Shown piece after piece: positions 1 through 8,842 of a stretch of 64,000 nucleotides of DNA. Source of the stretch: Pseudonocardiaceae bacterium (GTDB lineage: Bacteria; Actinomycetota; Actinomycetes; Mycobacteriales; Pseudonocardiaceae); contig WHTH01000007.1 in NCBI GenBank assembly GCA_009377865.1, forward strand, positions 32,252 through 96,251, read 5' to 3'. Position numbers and translations under genes: made by a program. Under the pieces are notes generated by a model, which saw only the letters and a program-made list of their open reading frames with translations, was not told the origin of the DNA and did not search any database. Numbering within the stretch: position 1 is the stretch's first letter; each line of letters begins with the position of its first letter.

Positions 1-348
1 CATGACGTCCTTACCGGTGCGCTCGGCGTAGTCCTCGGCGAGCTGATCGGCACGCCACCGCCGGTGGCAGGAGGTGCACTCCACCAGCGGGTCGTGAAAG
101 ACGTCCGCGTGACCGGAGGCCTCCCACACCTGCCGGGGCAGGATCACCGAGGAATCCAGGCCGACCACGTCCTCGCGGCCGGTCACCATCGACTTCCACC
201 ACTGCCGCTTGATGTTGTCCTTGAGCTCCACGCCCAGCGGGCCGTAGTCCCAGGCGGACCGGGTGCCGCCGTAGATCTCGCCGGCGGGGAACACGAAGCC
301 CCGGCGCTTGCAGAGGCTGACGACGGTCTCGATGCGATCGGCGGGCAC
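1..348 (-). CDS. glyS: Glycyl-tRNA synthetase, N-terminal part (runs off the window start)
   Basis: Only the first 116 codons are present; the gene continues beyond base 1. The translation starts at GTG 348-346 ([17 protein letters not shown]) and contains the class II hallmark stretch [19 protein letters not shown] followed by KRQWWKSM, which identifies the alpha2-type glycyl-tRNA synthetase that charges tRNA-Gly in the cytoplasm. A CxxC pair (CTSCHRRW, about residue 95) is the usual zinc-knuckle insertion. An AGGAG sequence seven bases upstream supports this GTG. It is divergent from the smtB-zur pair, an arrangement I recall from mycobacteria (Rv2357c-Rv2359). Confidence 0.92.
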   Translation of the reverse strand, partial: MPADRIETVVSLCKRRGFVFPAGEIYGGTRSAWDYGPLGVELKDNIKRQWWKSMVTGREDVVGLDSSVILPRQVWEASGHADVFHDPLVECTSCHRRWRADQLAEDYAERTGKDVM

Positions 349-582
349 GAGCGGGCTCCTGGACGGGCTGGCGGGGGCGGGAGGATCCGGGCACGGAGAA
401 TCCAGCGGGGTGCTCCAGCCTAGCGACGGCGCCGGGGCGAGCCGAATCCGGACCACCGGCGTCGGCTGCTGGTGCTGCTCACCGTCGTCGCGATCGCGTT
501 GCAGCGGCTCGCCTGAGTCGCTGGCGCCTACCATGAGCGGTGAGGTCCACCAGGACCCTGGATCGACGGAGGAAATGAGGAC

Positions 583-987
583 ATGCCCACCGTGAGCGCG
601 GACGCACCGTCGGACTCGGACCTGACCACTGCCGGCTCCGCCATGGCCGACGAGGCCCACGAGCACACCGCCGGCAGGCCGGAACCCGGACCGGAGGCGA
701 CCCGCGACGACGCGACGCTCGTGGCGGCGGGTGAGCTACTGCGGGCGCTGAGCGCTCCGGTGCGGATCGCGATCGTGTTGCAGCTTCGTGCGGCGCAGCG
801 CTGCGTCCACGAGCTGGTCGAGGCGCTGGGTGTCGCGCAGCCGCTGATCAGCCAGCACCTTCGGGTACTCAAGGCGGCCGGCGTGGTACGTGGGGAGCGC
901 CACGGGCGCGAGGTCGTCTACCGGCTCGTCGACGAGCACCTGTCCCACATCGTCGTCGACGCCGTGGCGCACGTGGAGGAGGAGTGA
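583..987 (+). CDS. smtB: ArsR/SmtB-family zinc-sensing repressor
   Basis: A 134-residue winged-helix metalloregulator. The first ~45 residues are a low-complexity His/Glu-containing tail; the core [15 protein letters not shown], then [28 protein letters not shown] is the ArsR helix-turn-helix. The last helix carries D-x-H-x10-H-x2-E ([17 protein letters not shown]), matching exactly the spacing of the alpha5 zinc site of SmtB. It probably derepresses zinc export or storage when zinc is high. Its TGA overlaps the GTG of zur (GTGA), so the two zinc sensors are translationally coupled. Start ATG is preceded by GGAGG ten bases upstream; the N-terminal tail makes a later start possible. Confidence 0.9.
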   Translation: MPTVSADAPSDSDLTTAGSAMADEAHEHTAGRPEPGPEATRDDATLVAAGELLRALSAPVRIAIVLQLRAAQRCVHELVEALGVAQPLISQHLRVLKAAGVVRGERHGREVVYRLVDEHLSHIVVDAVAHVEEE

Positions 988-1391
988 CACAGCGTCCCGC
1001 GCCGGTCCCGGGTCTGCGCTCGACCCGTCAGCGCACCGCCGTCGCGAGGCTGCTGGACACCACCGAGGACTTCCGCTCCGCCCAGGAGATTCACGAGGAG
1101 CTTCGCCGCACAGGTGAAGGCATCGGGCTGACCACCGTCTACCGCACGTTGCAGAGTCTCGCCGACGCCGGTGAGATCGACATGCTCCGGACCGGTACCG
1201 GGGAGGCGATGTACCGGCGATGCTCGTCGCACCACCATCATCACCTCGTCTGCCGTCACTGCGGCCACACGGTGGAGGTCGAGGGCCCCGCGGTGGAGCG
1301 GTGGGCCGATCGGGTGGCCGGCGAGCACGGATTCTCCGACCTCAGCCACACCGTGGAGATCTTCGGCTGCTGCCCGCGCTGCGCCGCGTAA
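984..1391 (+). CDS. zur: Fur-family zinc uptake regulator Zur
   Basis: A 135-residue Fur-family protein. Residues ~10-85 form the winged helix (RSTRQRTAVARLL ... TTVYRTLQSLADAGEIDML), followed by the His-rich metal site SSHHHHHLVC and the structural zinc CxxC pairs CRHC and CPRC at the C terminus. Zur proteins repress zinc importers and alternative ribosomal proteins when zinc-loaded. Start is the GTG that overlaps the smtB stop. Pairing with SmtB matches the mycobacterial smtB-furB operon (family knowledge), so this is Zur rather than FurA, PerR or Nur. Confidence 0.94.
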   Translation: MTQRPAPVPGLRSTRQRTAVARLLDTTEDFRSAQEIHEELRRTGEGIGLTTVYRTLQSLADAGEIDMLRTGTGEAMYRRCSSHHHHHLVCRHCGHTVEVEGPAVERWADRVAGEHGFSDLSHTVEIFGCCPRCAA

Positions 1392-1420
1392 ACGCCCACC
1401 CGGCACGAGAACCCAATTCG

Positions 1421-2368
1421 CTACTCGCCCGACGTGGCCGCGGCAGCCAGCACGTGCAGTGCGACGGTGAGATCGTCCGGATAAGGGCTGCTGAACTCCA
1501 CCCGCCGGCCATCGGCTGGGTGGTCGAATCCGAGCCGGTGAGCGTGCAGCCACTGCCGGGTCAGCCCCAGCCGTTGCGCCAGCGCCGGGTCCGCGCCGTA
1601 GGTCAGGTCCCCGCAACACGGGTGACGCAGCGCGGCGAAATGCACCCGGATCTGGTGGGTGCGCCCGGTCTCCAGCCGCACCTCGCACAGCGACGCCGAG
1701 CGAAACGCCTCGACCACCTCGTAGTGCGTCACCGCCGGCCTGCCGCCGGCCACGACGGCGAAACGCCAGTCGTGACGGGGGTGACGGTCGATCGGCGCGT
1801 CGATCGTGCCCCGGATCGGGTCGGGATGACCCTGCACCAGCGCCCGGTAGTACTTGTCCACCGATCGTTGCCGGAAGGCCTGCTTGAGCACGGAGTAGGC
1901 CCGCTCGGACTTGGCCACCACCATCACGCCGCTGGTGCCGGCGTCGAGCCGGTGCACGACGCCGTGGCGCTCCGCCGCACCCGAGGTCGCCACCCGCACC
2001 CCGGCCCCGGCCAGCCCACCGACCACCGTCGCGCCGGTCCAGCCCGGGCTGGGATGGGCGGCCACCCCGACAGGCTTGTCCACCACGACGATGTCGTCGT
2101 CTTCGTGCAGCACCCGCAGCCCGGGCACTGGTTCGGCCACCGGCTGGGCAGGACGCTGCGGTTCGGGCAACGTCACCTCGAGTTCGGCACCGGCGGTCAG
2201 CCGGTCGGACTTGCCCGCGACAGCCCCGTCGAGCAGCACCGAGCCGCCCTCGACGATGCCGGCGGCCACCGTCCGGGAGAAGCCGAGCAGCTTGGCAAGC
2301 CCGGCGTCGACCCGCAGGCCGTCGAGGCCATCGGGTACCGGCAGCGTCCGGACGTCGGAGGGGGTCAT
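1421..2368 (-). CDS. rluD: RluA/RluD-family 23S rRNA pseudouridine synthase
   Basis: A 315-residue protein: S4-like N-terminal RNA-binding region (residues ~10-75, [20 protein letters not shown] ... [11 protein letters not shown]), then the catalytic domain with the RluA signature [16 protein letters not shown], whose Asp is the catalytic nucleophile, and the closing [16 protein letters not shown] motif. It isomerises uridines in ribosomal RNA helices. The ATG overlaps the lspA stop (ATGA), so it is coupled to lspA as in many bacteria. Which rRNA uridines it modifies cannot be told from sequence. Confidence 0.93.
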   Translation of the reverse strand: MTPSDVRTLPVPDGLDGLRVDAGLAKLLGFSRTVAAGIVEGGSVLLDGAVAGKSDRLTAGAELEVTLPEPQRPAQPVAEPVPGLRVLHEDDDIVVVDKPVGVAAHPSPGWTGATVVGGLAGAGVRVATSGAAERHGVVHRLDAGTSGVMVVAKSERAYSVLKQAFRQRSVDKYYRALVQGHPDPIRGTIDAPIDRHPRHDWRFAVVAGGRPAVTHYEVVEAFRSASLCEVRLETGRTHQIRVHFAALRHPCCGDLTYGADPALAQRLGLTRQWLHAHRLGFDHPADGRRVEFSSPYPDDLTVALHVLAAAATSGE

Positions 2369-2943
2369 TGCGCGTCCCGCCGCTGCCGCGTCGTCGTCCC
2401 GTCGTAATCGCGGCCGAGCATCGCGAGCAGGACCAGCAGCGCCCCACCTGACACGATCGCCGAGTCGGCCAGGTTGAACACCGGCCACACGCTGCCGTCG
2501 GGCGCCAGCAGCGACAGGAAGTCGACGACGTGGCCGCGCAGCGGACCCGGCGAGCGGAAGAACCGGTCGACCAGGTTGCCCAGCGCGCCACCGAGCACCA
2601 GGCCGAGTCCCGACGCCCAGCCCGGTGACCGCAACCGGGGCGCGAGCCGCACGATCGCGATCACCACCACGACGGCGATCAGGGTCAGCAGCCACGTCAG
2701 CCCGGTGGCCAGCGAGAACGCGGCGCCGGGGTTGCGGTAGAGCACCAGGTAGAGCCCACCGCCGAGCAGCCGGACGGGGTCGCGGCCCTCCAGCACAGCC
2801 ACCGCGACCACCTTCGTGATCACGTCCAGCGTCAGCGCCACGGTGGCGGTGGCGGCGAACAGGCCCACCCGTCGCGGCAGCAGTGACGCCTCGGTGGCGG
2901 GCTGCGCCGGCGCACCCTCGGCCCGCGGATCTGGTGAAGTCAC
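2365..2943 (-). CDS. lspA: Lipoprotein signal peptidase (signal peptidase II)
   Basis: A 192-residue integral membrane aspartyl protease with four hydrophobic segments. The catalytic aspartates lie in [12 protein letters not shown] and FNLADSAIV, and the conserved YRNPGAAFS motif is present. It removes signal peptides from diacylglyceryl-modified prolipoproteins. I chose GTG 2943-2941 ([10 protein letters not shown]) because it is the first start before the family core with a GGGGGA purine run just upstream; the frame stays open further upstream but without a ribosome site. It overlaps rluD by four bases. Confidence 0.93.
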   Translation of the reverse strand: MTSPDPRAEGAPAQPATEASLLPRRVGLFAATATVALTLDVITKVVAVAVLEGRDPVRLLGGGLYLVLYRNPGAAFSLATGLTWLLTLIAVVVVIAIVRLAPRLRSPGWASGLGLVLGGALGNLVDRFFRSPGPLRGHVVDFLSLLAPDGSVWPVFNLADSAIVSGGALLVLLAMLGRDYDGTTTRQRRDAQ

Positions 2944-3016
2944 TCCCCCATCATCCTCGACGCACCGGCTGCCGCCGTGGGTGCACCGGTGATGGCCCGT
3001 CCACCGCACCCGGTCG

Positions 3017-3790
3017 TCAGCGCGACCAGCTCAGGGTCATCATCCCGCCAGGGCGCGGTGGCAACTCGGCGATAGCGGCGGCCACCTCGTCGACGCGGTC
3101 GGGTGCCAGACACAGCCGTCGGCAGGCCAGTTCGGCCTGCGCCCGGGTGTCGTCCCGGGGTGGCCGGTCCCAGTGCTGCACCTGGGGGTCCAGCCCGGAC
3201 TCGTGCAGCACCGCCAGCGCATCGTGATAGGTCGCCGCAGGGGCTCGTTGCAAGCCGTGGAACCGCTCCCACAGCGGATCGAGCCACGCCGTGGGGTGCT
3301 CGGCGGTCATCTCGACGACAACGCCGCGGCTTGCCGCGGCATCGAGTGCCGCGACGAACGGCGCCAGCTCGGCGGTGTTGTACCCGACGTGGTGACACAC
3401 CACGGCATCGGCTTTTCCTATCTCCCCAGCGGTCTCAGGCCAGGCGCCGTGCACCGTGCGGTGCGGGACACCGCGCCGGTCGCACTCCGCGCCGAACGCG
3501 GCCAGCATGTCCTCGGCGTGGTCGGTCCCGGTCAGGTGTGTCGCGGTGGGAAGCAACGCCAGCGCGGCGGCACCGGCACCACAGCCGACGTCGAGCACCG
3601 TGCCGCCTTCGCCCAGCAGGGCCAGGCCGGCACGTCGCGACGGGGTGTCGGGGGGCTGCTCGGGCGCCGCGAAGCGTCGCGGCTCGTGCCGGTAGGGGCT
3701 GCCGGGGGCGGCCTCCCGGATCTCTGGCGGGATCGCCCTACCCTCCAGCAGCTCACGCCACCGCGCACTCGCGGACCGGTCATCGCTCAT
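3017..3790 (-). CDS. Class I SAM-dependent methyltransferase, substrate unknown
   Basis: A 257-residue Rossmann-fold methyltransferase: motif I is TVLDVGCGAGAAALALL (about residue 65) followed by the acidic LTGTDHAEDML and post-I ADAVVCHHVGYN. The C-terminal half (RDDTRAQAELACRRLCL) resembles actinobacterial small-molecule methyltransferases of unassigned substrate. Its ATG lies 11 bases inside the vapC 3' end, so it is the last gene of a vapB-vapC-methyltransferase run. There is no cue to the substrate. Confidence 0.85.
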   Translation of the reverse strand: MSDDRSASARWRELLEGRAIPPEIREAAPGSPYRHEPRRFAAPEQPPDTPSRRAGLALLGEGGTVLDVGCGAGAAALALLPTATHLTGTDHAEDMLAAFGAECDRRGVPHRTVHGAWPETAGEIGKADAVVCHHVGYNTAELAPFVAALDAAASRGVVVEMTAEHPTAWLDPLWERFHGLQRAPAATYHDALAVLHESGLDPQVQHWDRPPRDDTRAQAELACRRLCLAPDRVDEVAAAIAELPPRPGGMMTLSWSR

Positions 3791-4220
3791 CGAGATCCAG
3801 CACCTCCACCACCTCGCGGTCCCGCACGGCGCGCGCCAGCAGCAGATCCGTCGTCAGCAGCGGGACCTCCAACGCTTCCGCCAGGCTCACGTAGTACGCA
3901 TCGGCCACCCGAACCCAGTCGCGCAGCGACCATACCCGCGCTGTCAGTGGCGGCAGCGAGTGCCGCGAGATGCCGAGGTCCGCGAAGTCGGCCAGCAGCT
4001 CATCGGCTCGCCGTGCTGTGAGCCTGCCGGCGAGTTCGAGACGTCGCGCTACCGACACCACCTCCAGATCGAAGAATGCCGGTACGTGCAGCGCAGTCCC
4101 GTCGCCGAGAAGGAGACCGACGAGACCCTCCCGGTTGGGCTGGCCGGTCAGCACGTCGACCATCGCCGAGGCATCCACGACCACCGAGCGAGCAGTGGCA
4201 GACCGTTGCAACGGGATCAC
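3780..4220 (-). CDS. vapC: VapC-family PIN-domain toxin
   Basis: A 146-residue PIN domain. The acidic catalytic residues are visible as VVVDASAMVDVL (first Asp), FFDLEVVSVARR (Glu) and RVADAYYVSLAEAL plus LLTTDLLLARA (later Asps). PIN toxins cleave RNA, often tRNA or the rRNA sarcin-ricin loop; the target here is unknown. The start overlaps the antitoxin stop by four bases (ATGA), the usual coupling in vapBC. The 3' end overlaps the downstream methyltransferase start by 11 bases. Confidence 0.88.
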   Translation of the reverse strand: MIPLQRSATARSVVVDASAMVDVLTGQPNREGLVGLLLGDGTALHVPAFFDLEVVSVARRLELAGRLTARRADELLADFADLGISRHSLPPLTARVWSLRDWVRVADAYYVSLAEALEVPLLTTDLLLARAVRDREVVEVLDLDER

Positions 4221-4456
4221 CCCGCGGTCTCGTCCCTGACCTCGTTGACGAGCTGCGCCGAGGTACGGCCGCCAAGGTCGACCGGTGCGCGCGACCGCAA
4301 CCGGCGCGCCAGCTCCTGCTCGGTGGGGCGGGTTGCGACACGCGCCAGCTCCTGCCGCACGAACTCCGACAGCGACTGGCCCGCCTCGGCGGCCCGAGCC
4401 TTCAGCGTGCGATGCACGTCCTCGGGCACATCACGAATCTGCAGTAGCTTTCCCAT
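4217..4456 (-). CDS. vapB: VapB/FitA-like ribbon-helix-helix antitoxin
   Basis: A 79-residue protein with the FitA-type ribbon-helix-helix start MGKLLQIRDVPEDVHRTLKARAAEAGQSLSEF (residues 1-32; DNA-binding ribbon LLQIRDVP) and a C-terminal stretch that should occupy the VapC active site. ATG 4456 is preferred over the in-frame TTG at 4462: there is no Shine-Dalgarno sequence, but CATACT sits six bases upstream, the geometry of a leaderless transcript. The putative operator palindromes lie directly over that -10. Confidence 0.88.
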   Translation of the reverse strand: MGKLLQIRDVPEDVHRTLKARAAEAGQSLSEFVRQELARVATRPTEQELARRLRSRAPVDLGGRTSAQLVNEVRDETAG

Positions 4457-4463
4457 GCGCAAA

Positions 4464-4490
4464 GTATGTTCTCATACGACACGAATGTCG
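4464..4490. promoter_or_regulatory. Two adjacent 5-4-5 palindromes over the vapBC promoter
   Basis: GTATG-TTCT-CATAC (4464-4477) and CGACA-CGAA-TGTCG (4477-4490) are both perfect inverted repeats with 5-base arms and 4-base spacers, sharing one base, with centres 13 bp apart. The first contains the predicted minus-strand -10 CATACT (4463-4468). This is where a VapB-VapC complex would be expected to bind for autoregulation. Seen directly as sequence symmetry; function is inferred. Confidence 0.55.
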
Positions 4491-4688
4491 GGGCCAGATG
4501 CCGGAGACCGAGACCCGGACGGCGACGCCATCGCCGACGGTGCCGACGCCCGGCGGCCGTGCCATCGTCTGCCTCGGCCGCGGGCAATACAAACCGCGCT
4601 TCCCTGGCTGACGCGCGTCGGAGAGCCGATGAGTTGGTCGCTACCCTGAGTTGTACTTGCCTGCGTGGCGCGGCATGAAGGAGTCCAG

Positions 4689-7600
4689 TTGCCTGACCAG
4701 TCGCCGTACACCCCGTTGCCCGCTCGGGTGGATCTGCCTGCTGTCGATCAGGAGGTCCTAGCGCTGTGGCGGCAACGGGACATTTTTGCGCGCAGTGTGG
4801 CGCAGACAGCGGGCGGCCCGGAGTGGGTCTTCTTCGAAGGGCCACCGACGGCCAACGGCAGGCCTGGCACCCATCACGTGGAAGCGCGCGTGTTCAAGGA
4901 CGTGTTCCCCCGGTTCAAGACGATGCAGGGCTACCACGTCTCCCGGCAGGCAGGCTGGGACTGCCACGGCCTGCCGGTCGAGATCGCGGTGGAGAAGGAA
5001 CTGGGCCTGTCCGGTAAGCAGGACATCGAGAAGCTGGGCATCGAGAAGTTCAACGCCCACTGCCGGGAGTCGGTGCAGCGCTACATCGGCGAGTTCGAGC
5101 AGCTGACCGAGCGCGTTGGCTACTGGGTCGACATGTCGCACCCGTACTGGACGATGACACCCGAGTACATCGACAGCGTGTGGTGGGCGCTGCAGCAGAT
5201 CAACGATGCGGGACTGCTGGTCGAAGACCACCGCGTCGCGCCCTACTGCCCGCGCTGCGGCACCGGGCTGTCCGACCACGAAGTGGCACAAGGATACGAG
5301 ACGGTCACCGACCCCTCGGTGTACGTGCGGCTGCCGATCGTCGGCGACATCGAGGGCCTGTCAGGGGTGGACCTGTTGGTGTGGACCACCACGCCGTGGA
5401 CCCTGGTGTCGAACACGGCCGTCGCTGCGCACCCGGACGTGACCTACGTCGTGGCACGCACCGGGCGCGGCGCGTTCGTGGTCGCCGAGCCGCTGCTGGG
5501 CAGCGTGCTGGGTGAGGACGCCGAGGTGCTCGCATCGCTGCCGGGCAGCAGCCTCGCCGGCATGCGCTACCAGCGCCCCTTCGATCTGGTGAACATTCCC
5601 GACGCCCACGTGGTGATCACGGCCGACTATGTGACCATCGAGGACGGCACCGGGCTGGTGCACCAGGCACCCGCGTTCGGCGCGGACGACCTCGCCGCGA
5701 TCCGGCGCAACAACCTGCCCGTGGTCAATCCGGTCGGACCGGACGGCCACTTCCTACTCGAGGTGCCGCTCGTCGGGGGCGTGTTCTTCAAGGACGCCGA
5801 CCCGGCTCTGATCGCCGATCTGGAGCAACGCGGTTTGCTGCTGCGGTCGGCAAGCTACGAGCACCAGTACCCGCACTGCTGGCGTTGCCACACACCGTTG
5901 ATGTACTACGCCCAGTTGTCCTGGTACATCCGCACCACTGCCAGGCGCGCCGAGCTGCAACGGGAAAACGAACGGACCAACTGGTATCCCGAGCACATCA
6001 AGCACGGGCGCTTCGGGGACTGGCTGTCGAACAACGTCGACTGGGCACTGTCGCGCAGCCGGTACTGGGGAACGCCGCTGCCGATGTGGCGCTGCCCGCA
6101 GGGGCATGTCAGCTGCGTCGGCTCGCGCGCGGAGCTGGGGATGCTCGCGGACAAGGACTTCTCCCAGCTCGACCCGCACCGGCCCTACATCGACGAAGTC
6201 ACCTTCGCCTGCCCCACGTGTGGCGAGGAAACAACGAGGGTCAGCGAGGTGATCGACGCCTGGTTCGACTCGGGGGCGATGCCGTTCGCCAGCCTCGGCT
6301 ACCCCTATACCGAGGGCAGTGTCGAGCTGTTCGATAAGCACTACCCGGCCCAGTTCATCTGCGAGGCGATCGACCAGACCCGAGGCTGGTTCTACACCCT
6401 CATGGCTATAGGAACGCTGGTCTTCGACCGGTCCTCGTACGAGAACGTGGTCTGCCTCGGGCACATCATGGCCGAGGACGGCCGCAAGATGAGCAAGCAC
6501 CTCGGCAACATCATCGAACCGGTCCCGTTCATGGACAAGCACGGTGCCGATGCGCTGCGCTGGTTCATGCTGTGCTCAGGCTCCCCGTGGTCGCCGCGCC
6601 GGGTCGGCGACGGCCCCGTGGAGGAGATCGTCCGGAAGATCTTGCTGACCTACTGGAACACGGTCTCCTTCTTCACCCTCTACGCGCACACCAGCTCATG
6701 GACCCCCGGAGCGGCTACGCCCGCAGCAGGTCGACCGGTGCTCGACCGCTGGGTGCTGGCCGAACTCGACCACGTGGTCGCGCGCACTGACACCGCACTG
6801 GAGGACTTCGACACAGCAGGCGCTGGGCGCCTGCTCGCGCAGTTCATCGATGACCTGTCGAACTGGTACGTGCGCCGGTGCCGAGGCCGTTTCTGGGCCA
6901 GCGATCCGGACGCCCTGGCGACCCTGCACGAATGCCTGCACACCGTCACCCGGCTGCTCGCCCCCTTCGTCCCGTTCCTCACCGAGCACGTCTGGCAGCA
7001 CGCGATGACGCCCGGCGACTCCACCGCAGCAGACTCGGTGCACCTGGCTCGCTGGCCCGAGCCGGAGGCCACCCGAGCGGATGAGCAACTCCGGGCGGAC
7101 ATGGACACCACGCGCCAGCTCGTGGAAATCGGCCGGTCCGCACGTAAGGCAGCCAACGTCCGCATCCGGCAACCACTCCAGCGGGCACTCGTCGCCATCC
7201 CCGGCGGCCGGGAACTGCCCGCGGAACTCGTCGCGGAGATCGCAGACGAACTCAACGTCCGCGAAGTCACCGCGCTGGCCCAAGCCGGCGAGGTCGTCGA
7301 CATCACCGTGAAGCCCAACTTCCGCGCGCTGGGCAAACGGTTCGGTTCCCGCACCCAGCAGGCGGCGACGGCCATCGCCGACGCCGACCACAGTGAGCTG
7401 GCCCGTGTGCTGAAATCCGACGGTCACCCGACGATCGACGTGGCCGGCGAACGGGCAGCGATCTCCCCGGATGAGGTCACGCTGCACGAGGTGCCCCGCA
7501 GCGGCTGGGCAATCAACACCCACCAGGACATGACCGTCGCGCTCGACACGACGATCACTCCAGACCTACGGAGAGCCGGCCTGGCCCGCGAAGTCATCAG

Positions 7601-7862
7601 ACTGGTCCAGACCGCACGCAAGGACGCCGGCCTCGAGGTCACCGACCGCATCGTCCTGTCCTGGGCCGCCAGCAGCGAGACCGCCGACGCCGTGCGCGAG
7701 CACAAGAGCGACCTCGCCGACGCCGTACTGGCAGTGGAGATCGTCGAGTACCCGTACGGGAACCTGCCAGCCGACGCGGCAACGTCGGACACCGGCGGGC
7801 GCGAAGACGACGAGCTTGGCGTGCGTTTCTGGCTGACCAGAGCAGACGACCGCAGAACATGA
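4689..7862 (+). CDS. ileS: Isoleucyl-tRNA synthetase, type-2 (IleRS2-like) with GTHH signature
   Basis: About 1057 residues, cytoplasmic class I synthetase that charges tRNA-Ile. Near the N terminus the HIGH-type motif reads PPTANGRPGTHHVEARVFKD, i.e. G-T-H-H instead of H-x-G-H; the KMSKS loop is KMSKH (AEDGRKMSKHLGN). The editing domain (LVWTTTPWTLVSN) and C-terminal anticodon-binding region are intact. TTG 4689 is chosen because AAGGAG lies five bases upstream; GTG 4665 is the in-frame alternative. It lies divergent from vapBC. No T-box leader was recognisable upstream. Confidence 0.95.
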   Translation: MPDQSPYTPLPARVDLPAVDQEVLALWRQRDIFARSVAQTAGGPEWVFFEGPPTANGRPGTHHVEARVFKDVFPRFKTMQGYHVSRQAGWDCHGLPVEIAVEKELGLSGKQDIEKLGIEKFNAHCRESVQRYIGEFEQLTERVGYWVDMSHPYWTMTPEYIDSVWWALQQINDAGLLVEDHRVAPYCPRCGTGLSDHEVAQGYETVTDPSVYVRLPIVGDIEGLSGVDLLVWTTTPWTLVSNTAVAAHPDVTYVVARTGRGAFVVAEPLLGSVLGEDAEVLASLPGSSLAGMRYQRPFDLVNIPDAHVVITADYVTIEDGTGLVHQAPAFGADDLAAIRRNNLPVVNPVGPDGHFLLEVPLVGGVFFKDADPALIADLEQRGLLLRSASYEHQYPHCWRCHTPLMYYAQLSWYIRTTARRAELQRENERTNWYPEHIKHGRFGDWLSNNVDWALSRSRYWGTPLPMWRCPQGHVSCVGSRAELGMLADKDFSQLDPHRPYIDEVTFACPTCGEETTRVSEVIDAWFDSGAMPFASLGYPYTEGSVELFDKHYPAQFICEAIDQTRGWFYTLMAIGTLVFDRSSYENVVCLGHIMAEDGRKMSKHLGNIIEPVPFMDKHGADALRWFMLCSGSPWSPRRVGDGPVEEIVRKILLTYWNTVSFFTLYAHTSSWTPGAATPAAGRPVLDRWVLAELDHVVARTDTALEDFDTAGAGRLLAQFIDDLSNWYVRRCRGRFWASDPDALATLHECLHTVTRLLAPFVPFLTEHVWQHAMTPGDSTAADSVHLARWPEPEATRADEQLRADMDTTRQLVEIGRSARKAANVRIRQPLQRALVAIPGGRELPAELVAEIADELNVREVTALAQAGEVVDITVKPNFRALGKRFGSRTQQAATAIADADHSELARVLKSDGHPTIDVAGERAAISPDEVTLHEVPRSGWAINTHQDMTVALDTTITPDLRRAGLAREVIRLVQTARKDAGLEVTDRIVLSWAASSETADAVREHKSDLADAVLAVEIVEYPYGNLPADAATSDTGGREDDELGVRFWLTRADDRRT

Positions 7863-7912
7863 CCGTCTCGTATGGGCACCCTGGCCGCCTGCTCCTCCAC
7901 ACGCTGCCGCAC

Positions 7913-8094
7913 TTACACCCGTGTTGCCGCGACCTGACGCGCCTTCCGTGCTAGATCGCGGGCGTCGCCGCCGGGCCTGGCATCCAGCGCGGCGACCAGC
8001 GGCACGAGCTGCTGGCGAGCGGGAACGGAGTGCAGGGTGGTCACCCCGTCGAGCGTGGTGTTCGCCCTGCTCGCCGGGGCTCATCGTCGCTCAT
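7913..8094 (-). pseudogene. Possible small broken gene between ileS and the 8.2-kb membrane protein gene
   Basis: A GAGGGAG ribosome site precedes ATG 8094, but that frame (MSDDEPRRAGRTPRSTG) stops after 17 codons at 8041. The stop overlaps GTG 8044, whose frame reads 43 codons to 7913 (VTTLHSVPARQQLVPLVAAL, ending RKARQVAATRV) with coding-like composition. This could be a frameshifted ~60-residue gene or two coupled tiny frames. No family recognised; the call is weak. The rest of 7863-8157 shows nothing else. Confidence 0.25.
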
Positions 8095-8157
8095 GGCCAC
8101 CGCTCCCTCATCAGCTATCTACGCGCGGTCACAGTAGCGCCGATGCCGGCCCCGACC

Positions 8158-8748
8158 TCAGCCGGTGCTGGTGGCGCGGTGCCGGGTGGCCAGCTCGGCG
8201 TCCGGGCCGCAGCCGGCGCAGGGGGTGAAGCCGAGCTCGCGCGCCTGCCGGACCGGGAGCGCCTCGGTCGTTCGCGTCCCGACCCAGCGACAGCCGGGGA
8301 GGTGGTAGCGCGGGCGCTCGTCGACGACGAGCACTTCATCGTCGACCTCGCAGACCAGCAGCAGGTCGGCGGCGTCGGTGTCCTCCTCGGCAGGCTCCCC
8401 GGGCTGCCGCGCGGCAGCCGCACCGCCTGGCTGCGGTGTCTCCGGCTGCGGTGTCTCCGGCTGCGGCGTCTCCGGCTGCGGCGTGTCCGGCTCGGACGTG
8501 TCCGGCTGGGATGTTGCCGGCTCGGGGGCGCGTTGGGATGAACCCACGTGGTCCGGCCCTGGTGCCTGGCCCGCTGACCGATGACGTCCACGGGTCCAGT
8601 GCAGCCGCCACCACCGCACGAGCAGAACCAGCGCAGCTGCTGCGCTGGCGGCGATCGACCCCCAGGCCAGCCAGATCGAACCAGTGACCAGCGCTACCAC
8701 CAGGAAGCCGACCGCGGCGAGCAGCAGCACCGAGGTTACGACGAGCAC
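8158..8748 (-). CDS. Two-TM membrane protein with PETPQ repeats and an Ada-like zinc motif
   Basis: 196 residues from GTG 8748. Residues ~1-45 hold two hydrophobic segments (VLLLAAVGFLVVALVTG and IAASAAAALVLLV). Residues ~75-110 are a Pro/Glu/Gln/Thr repeat encoded by the 15-bp tandem repeat listed separately. The C-terminal part reads RYHLPGCRWVG then LGFTPCAGCGP; the YH-x3-C ... A-x3-G-x-x-PC-x2-C spacing resembles the zinc-binding module of Ada-type proteins, so I infer a small cytoplasmic metal-binding module on a membrane anchor. The molecular role is unknown. It lies at the divIVA end of the dcw cluster. Confidence 0.75.
   Translation of the reverse strand: MLVVTSVLLLAAVGFLVVALVTGSIWLAWGSIAASAAAALVLLVRWWRLHWTRGRHRSAGQAPGPDHVGSSQRAPEPATSQPDTSEPDTPQPETPQPETPQPETPQPGGAAAARQPGEPAEEDTDAADLLLVCEVDDEVLVVDERPRYHLPGCRWVGTRTTEALPVRQARELGFTPCAGCGPDAELATRHRATSTG
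8429..8518. repeat. Six tandem copies of a 15-bp repeat inside the membrane protein gene
   Basis: The unit GGCTGCGGTGTCTCC recurs at 8429, 8444 and 8459 (one base different), then at 8474, 8489 and 8504 with increasing divergence. Being a multiple of three, it encodes PETPQ/PDTPQ/PDTSE steps without a frame change, forming the extended linker between the membrane part and the C-terminal Cys module. Confidence 0.85.
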
Positions 8749-8842
8749 AGCTGCCCCCTAGTCGCCTGCCTGCGACGGCTGGTCCGGTCCTCGACCGTCT
8801 TCACGCGGTGGCGCCGAAACGCAGTGGCGCACATCGACGAGG

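Noticed and set aside
4491..4688. T-box riboswitch upstream of ileS
   Set aside because: Many actinobacterial ileS genes have one, but I see no specifier loop or T-box (TGG-type bulge with the conserved AGGGTGGNACCGCG-like stretch) here.
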